Source: Crataegus laevigata
Taxonomy: Eukaryota; Streptophyta; Magnoliopsida; Rosales; Rosaceae
Reading direction: 5' to 3'
DNA: 64,000 nt
Assembly: GCA_963580275.1 (NCBI GenBank)
Contig: OY756945.1
Coordinates: forward strand, 19,373,501 to 19,437,500
Shown here: positions 11,940 to 23,999 of the stretch, in pieces
Layout of the letters: every line of letters starts with the position of its first letter
Numbering within the stretch: position 1 is the stretch's first letter
The notes under the pieces: model-generated
Databases searched by the model: none
What the model saw: the letters and a program-made list of their open reading frames with translations, nothing else
What the model was told of the DNA's origin: nothing
Made by a program: the position numbers and the translations under genes

Positions 11940-14320
11940 TAAGTTGTGATACCTCTAAAACATAAATTACGAGTTGGTTATGGATGGATGCTTTGGATCG
12001 TTAGATCCGGATCCAATGCCTTCTTGTTAAAATTGTATAGAGGCGAAATGTTCGAATCTTTATTCTTTTGGAAAGAAGAAAGAATCACAAAGTTGTTGAG
12101 GTTAATTCACTTGGATGTTAGTGGCACTAGTCCACAACATAATACTACTCATGTTATATGACATTCACCGAAGATCACTCTCGGTTGGACTATAGTTTAT
12201 TTTGAATAAACACAAGTCCGAATACTTTGCAAAATGTTTCAAAGAATTCAAGAAATGTAAGTTGATGAGTAAGACGTCTAAAGTATTTACCTCCTTAGAT
12301 TTGATCCAAGGGAAGATAACACTTTAGATGAGTTTCCTTGAAAGATATCAAGGAAATTGGCATCATAAGATAATAAATTTTTCCATTAGAAGAAGAACGT
12401 ACTCAAATATGATTTAGTTCGTTGATTATTATCTAATACCCATATATAGGATATATATATATACTTCTAAAAACAATGTGATTGTGAATTAGAAGATCTT
12501 CCAAAATTTTCATGACTCCATAAGATGTAGTTGGAAAGAAAGACAAATCTTAAGCATGTTAAGATTTGGGGTTGTGTGCTAATAAGCAATATTTGTTTGA
12601 TAACAATCTTGTGGGATATCCTTAAATTAACCTTTGGATATCGCTTCTATAAACCAACTAACAAATGTTGTTTTGTTGGGTAGTTCATTGTAATCCTACA
12701 ATATGATTTGCCTAAACGCAAATGAACGAGACATAGAACTCAAAGAATGGGTTCTTTGAGAGACAAAAAAGTGATCAACAAATATAACAACCTAGTTCCT
12801 ATACCATAAGCTCCAAGGTAGTCGAGAAGGATTTATAAACCGTCTTAGTTGAATGGTTTGGACTTTATGACTATGTCATAGAGTTGCACCTCTTAATTCG
12901 AAAGAAATAAGAATGAAAAATCCTTATGACTACATTAAGTGTGTGTATATACGATATATACTCAAGGAAATGGTAAAATACCATTTGACTCGAAATAATG
13001 AAACCTTAATGGCTAATTGGTAGCTTAAGGTGACTACACTCAAAGAGTATGGTTGACTTTGAAGAAACCATCTTTGATATAGTCTAAGTTTCAATTAATT
13101 CGAGGATTGCTAGCTACAACTAAATGGTAATTTAATGTTTGGACATAATATGGGTTTCCATAACCATTATTAAGATAGTCTTGATAATGTATGTCTAAAA
13201 CTATAAATCACAAGACATGTAAGTTGTAGAGATCCATCCATCATGGATCTTAGCAAGCTAGTGGGAGCTATAACCGTCTTATGAAAGATCAAATCGTTTG
13301 ATTTCTCATAAAGATGTAAATGAATCTTTTGTTTACTAGGTTTACAAAAGATTAGTGGGAGTTAATCATATTCCTAAATTTAAATATATATGATATATTA
13401 ATTTTTGGAAATGAAATGAATACTTCTTCGTTAAAGTTATGACTTTAAACATTCTATAAACGATAGAATATATATGGGAGATATAGTCTATAATAGACAA
13501 GAGATGCTAGGAAGTTTCTCAAATGTTGATAAACTTCAATTTGAATGACAATTCTAGTAAGACTAGGAAGTTGTTCTTCTCAAAGGGAATGTACCCTTTG
13601 ACTCCCAAAGAAAGAATGCGTAAATAGAATCCTTTAAGCATACGCAGAAAGGTGATTTATGTATTTCATATTGTATGAAAAACATTGATATGAGTTGTAC
13701 CTAGAACGGTACATGACGATATCAGTGCAAGCCCAGGATCAGAACCATGGCAACTGTCAAGTGAGTCCTTCAGTATTTAAGAAATACTAAAGGATAGATT
13801 CCTCAATAATTGAGGAAGAATTAGAGTAATGTAATGGAAGCGTAAATGTATTAGATTATGAATCTAATCCATCATTGGATGTTTCTTCATTATGAATGAA
13901 GAGATAAACAGATATCTCTTTATTATGACTAAAGAGACATTTGGATGGAAACATTAAAGTAATGACTTTAGTGTGTTCCATTATGAATGCAAAATATATT
14001 GCCATATAGAAGCTTACAACAATGTTGTTTGGATGGGAAAGTTCATTTAATGAACTCTCTATTCGGTTCCAACCAGAAAGTGTACGACACTAATGGGGCG
14101 ATAGCTCAAGCCAGGGAATCAAGGTCTCATCAAGGTCCGAACTCATATGAGAGACTAAACCACATGATTGAGAATCATGTATAATGGTGACGTTGTTAAT
14201 CTCAAGATTGCTTCTATGGATAACATATAGATATCCATTGTCTAGGCCTACTATTCAGCCATTTTTGAAATGACTGCAGAAGAGGTATCATCACTGATGA
14301 CCAAACTGATTGGCTCTAGT
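11940..14320 (+). pseudogene. Decayed copia pol (integrase, RT and RNase H remnants)
   Basis: Short, frame-shifted similarities appear in the copia order. At 11946-12161 a fragment (GEMFESLFFWKEERITKLL, then RLIHLDVSGT) matches the linker and start of copia integrase, followed at 12160-12260 by shifted pieces of its core. Near 12560-12720 pieces resemble the integrase C-terminus. Near 13200-13420 pieces resemble RT. At 13987-14184 a fragment with DTNGAIAQARESRSHQGP matches the RNase H C-terminus. Stops and indels break every domain, so no enzyme can be made. Confidence 0.65.
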
Positions 14321-14333
14321 GCAAGTGGGAGAT
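14321..14333 (+). other. Polypurine tract of E
   Basis: GCAAGTGGGAGAT directly before the TGTTGG start of the second LTR, the typical copia arrangement. Confidence 0.8.
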
Positions 14334-16137
14334 TGTTGGAAATGTGCCCTAAAACCAATCATATGATGATACTTTACGGACATTTCACATGATTAAACTA
14401 ATCTAGTTTAATATCAAGGGCAAAGATTATTGTTTGAGCGGTCTCATATAAATGTTATATGCTTAAACGATAAAGTCCAAGGAATATGTGATTGGGAGAA
14501 TGCGATCTAAATAGTTAGATTCATGAGACCATTCTTTCGTAGACACATCCTAAACGTTCCTGATCATAGGATTGCCAATTGGGCATTGACAGTCCGTTAA
14601 GATCAGTACGTGTTATGTCTTCTCTCAGGGAGAGTGACTAGTCTCGAGTCATCGGTGTGAGTGACACCAAGACAAGTACGTAGGTGCTCAATAGAGAATG
14701 AGTTCACTGAACACGATCAACGACGAGTTCTCATATTCATGTCACGTGAGAACTCATGGTTAGGATAATGCAAATTAGTCCTTTGACCTGAGGCATCATA
14801 GTTGTCTTGTGGTTAGGTCCTTGATCTTTGATCGTGTCAAATGGCATTCCTTTGGAGTGTCCATGGCATGGTTGGGGTCAAGCTATCTAGTCATGGAGAC
14901 AAGTGAATGCGCAACAAGGGATCTCTAACCTTCAAACCGTTGAGGGAGAATACTCTATGATATGATTTAGAATCTCTGGCCAGAGTATGAATGAGATGTT
15001 GGAATGCGTTCCATATCACATTCAAGGTAATCATATAAGTGCGAGATTCACATTGGATAGTAGACATGAATAAACTATCAAGCCAAACAATGTGGTCAAG
15101 AGTATTGTATTAGAGAAGGACCGTATTGCATTTGTAATCCTAAACTGAATAGGTTCTCCACCTCTTCTGATTAGCTTGGGTAACCATGATATGCTGCTAG
15201 GTGTCACTCATGGTTTGTGGAAGCCCTAAACGTGTGTAAACACTAAAGGGAGAATTGAAAGTAAGTTTCAAATTCACAATCGATTTGAAAGAGTTTGAAT
15301 CGCCCACTGCCTCGCTAAAAGGAACCTAATGGATCGTACACCGTGTAAGGTAGAGATTGAAGATTCAACGGAGATGAGTAAGAATAATTAAATGGTTTAA
15401 TTATTTATGGCAAGGATTAATTAATATGATTATTAATCAAACGAATAAGTTCGTTAAAGACCTCGGGATGGTTTTGGACCTTAAGGCCCAATGGGCTTCG
15501 AACGTCAAGTCCATTGACTTAAGTTGTATGACAACTTAATGAATAATGATTTACAAAGGCCCAAATACTCCAAAAATATCCCTAAGGCCGGCCACTTAGT
15601 AAGGGTAGCAAACTTGGACTTATTTACAAGTTTGCCACTCAAATGAATTAAGGTATAAATTTGACTTTATACCCAAAATTCATTAAGGGTTTGTTTTGGG
15701 AAATTGGAGAGAAGAAAAGCTCTCCCTTCTCTCTAAAATGGCCGGCCACTTTGAGGAAATAATCTAGCAATTCAACTTCCTCAAAGTCACTCATTTCTTC
15801 TTCATCTAACCTTGGTGTGGAGACTTAGAGGTTCCCAATTTTGGGAACTTGGAGAAACCATTTCATCCAACCAAATCCATAGATCTTAGATGCAAGGAAT
15901 GAAGGCCCTCTCTTTGGGTGATTAGCCTTTGCTTATGCAAAGAGGAATCTACAAAGGTATTAATCTCAACTCACTTGTTTTGAGTTGATTAAAGGTTCAC
16001 CAATCTACTAGGCTTTGAACATTCATGGTTAATGTTTTGTTTTTTAAGTATATGCAAGCATGATTCCGCCTTTAATTTGTTAATTGCATGCTAATGATAT
16101 TGCTTAAATGAACATGAATTCTCAAAATAATCCTTCA
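14334..16137 (+). repeat. Second LTR of element E
   Basis: 1804 bp, about 0.2-0.3 % different from the first by eye (for example 6895 versus the matching base near 14690). Confidence 0.85.
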
Positions 16138-17719
16138 AGTGGTATCAGAGCCTAGGTCTAGTAGTTGGTGAATCCTTTTGGGTTTTGTAGTTCATAATAT
16201 GTGATTTAAAAGTTGTAAAATGTTACAAGCTTTATTCTTGTTTTATGAATGTAAATTTTGTTGGAAAATTTGGCATCTCAAATGTTGTAGATGTAGTTCA
16301 TATGAGCATGAATATTGAAGCTAAAATTTGGTGCCAAGAATTTTGGGATTTTCGGCCAAAATTAAAGTGTGATTTTTTGGGTTCTTGTTTGACTTGTTAA
16401 AATGTTTTTCAAGTGACTTTTGGAACCCCTAGGTACCTTAGTTTGGTTATATGTTATTTCCCTTAAGTTTAAGTGATTTTGAAATGTTTTTGGATGAAAA
16501 ATGTTCATGGAACTTTTATGGGTTTCTCATGAATGTTCATCATTGTTCTTGATGTTCTTGCCAAGAACAATAAAGCTTGTGGTTTTGATTCAAAGTTTTG
16601 AATTATTTCATAAAGTTTTGTTATAAGATATTTTCATATATTTATTAATGATTAACATTTTAATGTTAGTAAAAAACTTTGTAAATATCTTGGATATTTG
16701 TTTTGAAAGGTGATGGAAATGGTGATGGGTGTGTAAGGATTAATTCCCTTTCACACACACACCACTTGCATGCATTTATGTCCCAAAACCACTTCACAAA
16801 AACTTTGAATTTTTTTTTAAAAACTTGTCAAAACCGGCCACCCTATTAGTAGGGGTATTTTAGGGCCTCTTGTGCAATTACATAAAGTTTTGATACTTTT
16901 GTGTATTTGCATTTTGGCCCAAAAGTTTACGTTTTTACGTAAAGGTCCAAAATCACTAAAAGGACAAATTGTTTTGATCCTTTAATGAATTTTTTATCTT
17001 TTGTTGAAATTTTGGGTTCTAGTTGTAATTACATAAAGTAGTGAACTTTTGTGTTTTTACAAAGTGACCCCAAAAGTTTAAGTATTTGCAAAATAGCCCA
17101 AAAGTTGAGGTTAATTGCACTATGGCCCAAATAAGTTGAGGTCTTTGCATTTTGGCCCAAATGTTGAGGCTAATTGCATTATAGCCCAAATAAGTTGAGG
17201 TTATTAATATTGGCCCAAATTAGGTAGAGAACAAAAATTGTTTTGTCTCTTTAAATGAGAATTGGATTTTCATTTAGTTAGCTCCATTTAAAATCAAATT
17301 TTATGGATACAAAAACCAAATGAAAAATGTTGCATTCAATTTAATTAGTTAAAGTGTTAATTAATTAAAGGGTGATTATGAACCTAAGCCTACGATAATT
17401 GAGCTATGTGAAAGGCCGTTTCAAATTTGTTTGAACCATGGGAATGTGTAGATTAGATTTTGGTTGTAATTTGATTAGATCAAATGTTGTAAAAAAGCAT
17501 AAGCTCTTCTTTAATTTAAAGTAATTTGATTTGATCAATTGTTGTAAAAGAGCATAAGCTCTTCTTTACTTTGAAGTACTTCTTTCTTGCTTTATATGAT
17601 ATGCATGAAAATGAAGTAGTTGGGTCCAACGCCCCTAAGACAACACGCCTTAATGTGATTAAATGCGTAACTAAAATCAATCACCATCCCTAGTCCGAGA
17701 TTCAACACAAGGCTCGTGT
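16138..17719 (+). repeat. Second primer site and leader of E, truncated tandem copy
   Basis: TGGTATCAGAGCC at 16140-16152 is followed by the complete leader, identical in length to the first copy and cut at GGCTCGTGT (17711-17719). A full element should end at the LTR, so this is a leftover of a tandem LTR-internal-LTR-internal structure. Confidence 0.78.
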
Positions 17720-18988
17720 AGCTACTTATAAAAACCAAATTTACCATTGGTTATCATCAATTCGTGATCCCATATTCTCATGTGCATGCGCATGCATAAA
17801 AAACTTTTCATTTCTTTGGATATCCATTGCCTTTTTAAGGAAATTACACTATCTCTTCCAGGATAGTCATAATTTAGAGAATGCGGATCATAACCTCTTC
17901 TTGAGCGTTATAGAGCTTGGATTTTAATCTCCACTTCCGGGAGTTGAGTTATTGGAGTCTATACGTCTATCATGCTTCATGCATGAGACATCAAAATTCC
18001 CATGTCCGCGGATTGTCCTTTCTGGGACGTGTATCCATGCGACAACTGTCATGCTTCCGGCATGCAACAGTTATGCTTCGGGAATGCAATAGTTCAGTAG
18101 TGCCATATTCTTTTTCTTTCAAAGGACTGAACCTTTTGAGTCTGAGGGTCTGCCACGCTTCAGGTGTGTAACAGATAAATCATTTGCTGCCACATTATTT
18201 TGTCTAATAGGGACATCAATTCTTGTAGGCACATTTGCAGCAAATATATGTGATTTCATCACTTTCGTTACATCATTCAATTATTCCTACTTCATTTTCT
18301 CATTGATTGCTTCGTGAATCAAAATAAGACAAATTCTCTTCGTTCTTCTAGAACGGTCTTTTCGCATCATTCTTCTGGAATGATATTTTCTCATCATTCT
18401 TCTGGATCGATGTTATTTTCTCCCCCTAATGGCGGGAAAACTGTCTTATCAAAATCATAGTCCGCAAACCATGCGGTAAATATATACCCAGTCAAAGGTT
18501 CTTAGTATTGAATGATAAATGATGAATTAAATCAAACATAAATTCTTAGTTTGCTTTTATGCCTCATTTCAGTACGTTGTATCAGTGCAACAGGCACATA
18601 GATAACATAATAAAAAACTCGTAAATGTGTAATGTTTAGTTAGTGCCCAAACACGAGTTATACTGAGAAGTATTAGTGGTTGGCAACATGTCTCAACCAA
18701 GTTAATAATGTATCATGTAACATGACTTTTATTACAATTAAGTTGTGGCACTTCGGCTCTTCAAACTTAAAGTACTCATCAAGGAACTTCATGTCTGATT
18801 TCTGAGGATCAAGGATCTTCATGCCCAATTTTTTTGCATGATGGAACTTCTGGTCCAATCATTTTTATATGATGAGGATCAAGAAACTGCAGGTTCTAAT
18901 CTGATCAAGGAACTTCGGGTCCTTGTTATACTCATCGTAACAAAAGAAGTACAATAAGTAAATTAAAGTAATAGGCAATAATTCAAAC
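17720..18988. other. Non-coding internal DNA of element D, right of E
   Basis: No pol or gag similarity. Near 18340-18415 three imperfect units of about 29 bp share TCATTCTTCTGGAATGAT-like cores. CATGCTTC / GCATG pairs recur at 17970-18080. Confidence 0.45.
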
Positions 18989-19270
18989 CATGGTAAATAA
19001 ATTGCTTTAAAGTAAATAAAACTTGTGAATGGATTTTAAACCAACACCATTCACATAAATCAAAACTTAAAGCAGTAGGCGGTAAAACCGTCCATGGTAA
19101 GTAAATTGCTTTAAAGTAAATAAAACTTGTGAATGGATTTTAAACCAACACCATTCACATAAATCAAAACTTAAAGCAGTAGGCGGTAAAACCGTCCATG
19201 GTAAGTAAATTGCTTTAAAGTAAATAAAACTTGTGAATGGATTTTAAACCAACACCATTCACATAAATAA
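18989..19270. repeat. 104-bp tandem repeat in D, about 2.7 copies
   Basis: The sequence starting CATGGTAA(A/G)TAAATTGC begins at 18989, 19093 and 19197, spaced exactly 104 bp and almost identical. The third copy stops after CCATTCACATAAAT. Confidence 0.9.
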
Positions 19271-19894
19271 AGCAATAATAGAAAAAGGGTGATGATTAAG
19301 TTTCCATCAATTTTCTTTTCTTTTCAAATGGTGCAACTCACCATTCCAAAACCTTTTCTTTGTCTGCCACTTATAAGAAGATCAAACCGTTAGATTTAGC
19401 TCAAATTTTAGTATGATATGGATAAGAGGATACCAAACAACTTTCGTGAAGAAACGGTTTCAATCTGAGCAACTGAAAATGGCGTTTTGGTACTCATAAG
19501 ATGGCTGTCCAGTTTTCTGCGGAAATTGGAAACTGGTTTGGTATTTCAGACATATGTGACGATCGCACCGTTAAAGTTTTCTGAAATTTTAATATGTTGT
19601 AGATACTGTGAGGATGGACAACTTTCAAGAAGAAAGTTTTTCAATCCGAGGTCTGCAAGTTGGAGTTCTGAGGCTGTTTCCATGGCTATTAGATTTTCTA
19701 CGGATTTTGAGTCCGTACCATTTTGCTTCTGCAAATGATGATATACAGTTATACAACAACATATACATATTTGCTTCAAGAAAATCAGTAGTACAAATAT
19801 TTTAAGATGAAATGAAAAGATTTTCTTATCTGTGAGATTCCAGGCGACATAGGTGAACAAGATTTGTGGCGTTGTGCTTTCCACTGACACGAGA

Positions 19895-19913
19895 GCTTCT
19901 CGTGCTGATAACG
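19895..19913 (-). other. Primer-site-like sequence of D
   Basis: The minus strand after the LTR reads CGTTATCAGCACGAG. The core TATCAGCACGAG matches the initiator tRNA-Met site TATCAGAGCGAG at 10 of 12 positions; a degenerate or different primer is possible. Confidence 0.5.
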
Positions 19914-20297
19914 TGTTGTAAAATTGACGATGTGTGCAGTAGAATAAATAAGCAAGACACAAAATTTACGAGGTTCCTCTACAGTCAGTGTGACTGGAGT
20001 ACATCCTCGGGGCAGCAGTAGTGCTTTCATTATATTTGGAATAATAGGAGTACAAAGATAACTCTCTCTTATTCTATCTTTTCTCTTTCCTTTCTTTTCT
20101 CTCTTCCTTCTCTTTTCTTCATTCTTCTTCTTTCCTCTATCTCTACCCTTGAACTCATCAACTCATTATCTCCTCCTTATCATCCATTTTATAGACAAAG
20201 CTTTAGACAAATTTAGCATGTGAATGAACAATGAATTTGCATGTGAATGAACAATGATTTTGCATGTGATGTGTGGTCATCCACCATATTTACAACA
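19914..20297 (-). repeat. 5' LTR of element D
   Basis: 384 bp, with TTTCCTCTATC where the other LTR has TTTCTTCTATC; otherwise identical by eye. Followed by ATTAC. Confidence 0.88.
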
Positions 20298-21640
20298 ATT
20301 ACGACATTTTTATATAAGTTAATTTAATTATGGCATCACCCACTCACAGTTACTTGCGATGTCACATCCGTTTAAGCTAGGAAAGTCGGAGGCTCCATTA
20401 GTTATCGCACCTAAGCATAATATTGGGGTCTATTAGTAAAACTCAATTAAAACATTTGAATTTGGAAGGACGAACGGTGGATTCATAATCAGCACCTCGA
20501 AATATGCTAAGAGGGTCCCCAACAAATTTTGTAAAAAGTCAACGGCCAATCAAAAAGTCAACTAAACCGTTGAGGTGGTCAACTACATTAAAACTTCAAA
20601 ATTTCACCAAACAAATGCCAAAAACAGACTCAGAACATTGAAATTAGCCTAGGACGAGTCTCGACAAAACTAAAAAAATCAACATAAGGAATATTCTCTA
20701 GAATATTATGAATTTGGTTTCTTAATAGGGTCGGGTCGAATCCCTAGTTAGGTATGGGTTCAAGTTAGTTTCCAGATCCAAGTTTGGATTCGGGTCCCTA
20801 GTATTTTGGTTGGATCTGGGTTATCGGGTCAGTCGACCCGAATCGTGACCAGTTGCTGCTGTGACCATTGATTTCTAGGAAATTTGCCGGAAAACTTCCG
20901 AAGCTCTGTTATGGGTCAAAATCTTCCATTTTCAACATACTATGTATGAAGTTAAAGCTATGCAAGAGTAGATTAAGAATATACAAATATGGGGTCGAGT
21001 AGTGGCCGAAAATGGCCTGCAACTGGCAGCGTCTTCGTTGGAAAACTAGGAAAATCCCCAAATTAATTTTCGCACTAGATCATCGCCAAAACACGCATGT
21101 AATGAGTCAATCTTTATCACAATGACAAGGAGAAGCAAACCCAAGTGGTACAGACCCTTACCTTGGTCGAATTCATCAAGCCATCGCTGGAATCCTCTCG
21201 AATTTGAATGGAGCTCAGTTCGCCGAGTGCAGAAAGAGACCAACAAGAGGGAGAAAGAAAGAACCCAGTGGTGGTTTGGTGATGCTCGCCGGAGAAAATG
21301 GTGAGTTGGTGGTCTTGTAGGTCTCGACTTGACAGAGAAAATGAATGAGTTTAAGAAAGTGAGGAAGATAACGAGGGAAGAGAGTTCGAGAGAGTCCTTA
21401 AAATGTGGGGGGGGGGGGGGGAGAGACACGCGGAAGAGAAGGAAATGGTGAGTAGGGTGTGGGCCCCACGAGCAACAAAAATCCTACCAAAAATAATAAA
21501 ATAATGGAAGAGAAAATCTGAAATATACATTTACAAAAATACCCTCAAGTTTCGTAATTCCACAAAATCTTTACTGAAACACTAAATAATGGATCATACA
21601 TCTCACAACACAGTGGTCAACGAAAGTCAACATTTCTCGT
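20298..21640. other. Gene-free flank right of D
   Basis: No coding gene recognised. It includes a run of 15 G at 21407-21421 and a C/T-rich (minus-strand) leader-like stretch, possibly part of an older LTR. I cannot name the family. Confidence 0.45.
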
Positions 21641-21649
21641 CTCTAGGGG

Positions 21650-23290
21650 CATATGACCCAATGAAAGAATATGCCTCACCCCATCACACATATCTTGTCC
21701 GACAGTCTCCCAATGCTTTTAATAAAAACCCGGTGACATATCGTCAAGTTCTGGAGCTTTAGTCGGATGCATTTGAAACAACGCCTCTTTAATTTCATCA
21801 TTTGAAACTTGCCGAATAAGTTCTTGGTTCATCTCTGCCGAGACTTTGGGTCACACCCTATGAGTCAAACAACTTCGAGAAATAATCTACAATCACTACT
21901 TCCATACCTCTCCTGTCTTTATGCCACACACCGGCCTCATCATATAGCCCCGGCAAAGCATTCCTACGTTGTCTTCGATTAGCCTTCTGGTGAAACTTTT
22001 TTGTTTTTTGATAACCAAGCTTTAACCAAATTTCCTTTGACCTCTGCCTCTAGAATGCTGCTTCCTGTGCCAGTAGGGATTGCAATCGAGAGTTTAATTC
22101 ATGCCATTGTGCTATAGTTGTTTCAGTAAAGGGTCTTCCAAATAAGGCATTCAATTTATCTTCCGTTTCTGAAATCTGCCTCAGAATTGAACTCTTCATT
22201 GATTTTGCCCAATTAGCCAATTATAATCGTGTCGCCTTAATCTTCTTTGTAACTCCAAACATTGGGGATCTATAAAACTTCGTTGCCCACCCTCGTTGTA
22301 TCGCAGCTGTACACCCCTCTTCCATCGACCACTCTTCCTCATACTGAAAGGTTTTCTTGAATCTAGCTTGTTTCTTCGGCATCCATTATACCATTATAGG
22401 TATATAGTCTGACGAGTTTGGTTTTAAATGAGAAACACGAAACCCAGGAAACACATCCATCCATTTCTGCATTGCTACCACTTTGTCTAATCTTACTTTG
22501 ATTCCCCACACCTGGTAGTGACCCAAGTAAATTTATTTCCAACATACCCACCCCTCTTCCACCGACCACTCTTCCTCATACCGAAAGGTTTTCTTGAATC
22601 TAGCTTGTTTCTTCGGCATCTATTATACCATTATAGGTATATGGTCTGACGACTAAGGTAGAAACACGAAACTCAGGAAACACATACATCCACTTCTGCA
22701 TTGCTACCACTTTGTCTAATCTTACTTTGATTCCCCCACACCTGGTAGTGACCTAAGTAAATTTATTTCCGACATACACCAACTCTAGTAACTGGCAGCT
22801 TGTTAGGGTATTCTGAAACCCTTCCATTCGGTGTTCGCTTTGTACATCATCTCCTTCCTGTTCTTTGGCACACAAAATCTCATTGAAGTCCCCCATACAA
22901 CACCACGACAACTCTGAATTGTCACTTAGCCTTTGAAGCAAACTCCATGATTTATGTATATCTGTCTCTGCCGGAAAGCCATAAAAGAAAGTAAGTTTCC
23001 AGTGGTTGTCATCTCCTATTCCTCTCACCTCCAAATCAATATGATTAGCCGAATACGATCTTAGCATTAGATTTGCCTCTTCTCTCCACATAGCACATAA
23101 ACCCCCAGACCTTCTCGAACTTGGAACTGTAACCACAAAATCAAACTTCATCTATGATTTTAACATCTCCATACACTCTTTCGAGCTTTTTGTTTTGCAC
23201 AGAAAAATCACCATAGGATCCTTGAAGAGAACAAGTCTCTTAAGCACCTGAATTACCCAGAGGTTCCCAAGCCCAGCTTATACAACTCAT
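21650..23290 (-). pseudogene. LINE ORF2 remnant: endonuclease and RT N-terminus
   Basis: The endonuclease part lies at about 23290-22753; the segment 23151-22753 is open for 132 codons and contains the family motif GDFNEIL. An in-frame TAG at 23152-23154 splits it from the upstream part. After a tandem duplication, the linker (AVW-type stretches such as KEIWLKLGYQKTKKFHQKA) and the RT start (VSNDEIKEALFQMHPTKAP) are readable down to about 21650 with further stops. The YADD-box part of the RT is missing, so there is no activity. Confidence 0.75.
22312..22778 (-). repeat. Tandem duplication of about 235 bp inside the LINE ORF2
   Basis: 22312-22548 and 22549-22778 are near copies starting CACCCCTCTTCCA and each containing CATTGCTACCACTTTGTC. 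They encode the same end of the endonuclease domain. Confidence 0.85.
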
Positions 23291-23999
23291 TAGACTCGGC
23301 GGGGTTGATCGCCGTCAGCATCCACCTTTGTGAATCTCATTGAAATAGACAAAACACGCTTCTTTGCGATCGGGAGCAACCCTCTCTCCTCTTTCTCACG
23401 CCTTTTTCCCAACTCCGGTGGGATAAAACGTCGAGTTTTTTACTGCCTAATTTTTTTTCTGCAAGAGACCCTTCCTTCTGAGTGATAACCATGCTCAGCT
23501 CCCATGCTAAAAATAAACGGTGCTAAATTGAAAAGGTCGAAATCAATGGATCGGGGGGAGTCACCCCTTACCATCGTATGTCCTTCATTATCCCCACTCG
23601 CCAAAGATAGAGCTAAGGTCCCTTCACCTCCCCATGCACCTCCTACCTTCCTCTTCATCTTCCGCACTATGTTTAATCGCAGCCCCAAATAACCTTAGTG
23701 GCTGCCTCATCTCTGTCACTATCTCCCTCCCTCCTGTCCTTCATCAGGTCGTATTGTTTAGTACCATGTGCCCTCGGTATAAAGGGTACCACTGCCATCT
23801 GATTTCCCCCAATGTCCTGCTTAAATGCGGCCTCATTCAAATCAGGTATTGAGAATGAACCTTGCCCCACTGCCCTTGTCTCAATCAGGTCACCCCCTTC
23901 CTCATCCATTGGTTCATCTAGCTCTTCTAACGGCAGTCTTCATTACCCAGCCACCCTCAACATCTAAGCCAACTCATCTCCCTATGGGACGTCTATAGT

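Larger units (their letters stand above)
6540..17719 (+). mobile_element. Ty1/copia element E inserted in D, with a tandem partial second copy
   Basis: Order on the plus strand: LTR (6540-8343), initiator tRNA-Met primer site, leader, decayed pol, purine tract, LTR (14334-16137), then a second primer site and leader (16138-17719) that stop abruptly in D sequence. The repeated unit LTR plus leader is 3386 bp in both copies (6540-9925 and 14334-17719), with only about six or seven substitutions seen by eye. The left flank is GTATT, but no matching duplication occurs at the right edge. The right end is therefore probably a truncated tandem copy rather than the original insertion border. Confidence 0.82.
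3497..20297 (-). mobile_element. LTR retrotransposon D, non-autonomous, minus orientation, host of E
   Basis: Two 384-bp direct repeats (3497-3880 and 19914-20297) begin TGTTGTAAAA and end ATTTACAACA. They are flanked by the 5-bp duplication ATTAC and differ by about one base by eye. A purine tract complementary to CTCCCCCTTGG follows the left LTR and a primer-site-like sequence precedes the right LTR, so the element reads leftwards. Removing element E leaves an internal region of about 4.85 kb (3881-6539 and 17720-19913) with no gag or pol similarity, only an ORF in antisense. It therefore needs enzymes from elsewhere. The near-identical LTRs show a recent insertion. Confidence 0.85.

Noticed and set aside
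18989..19270. CRISPR-like array
   Set aside because: The units are contiguous 104-bp tandem copies without spacers, in plant nuclear DNA.
19546..19962. 138-codon minus-strand frame overlapping the right LTR of D
   Set aside because: It crosses the LTR border and the primer site, has no domain, and its composition follows the surrounding non-coding DNA.
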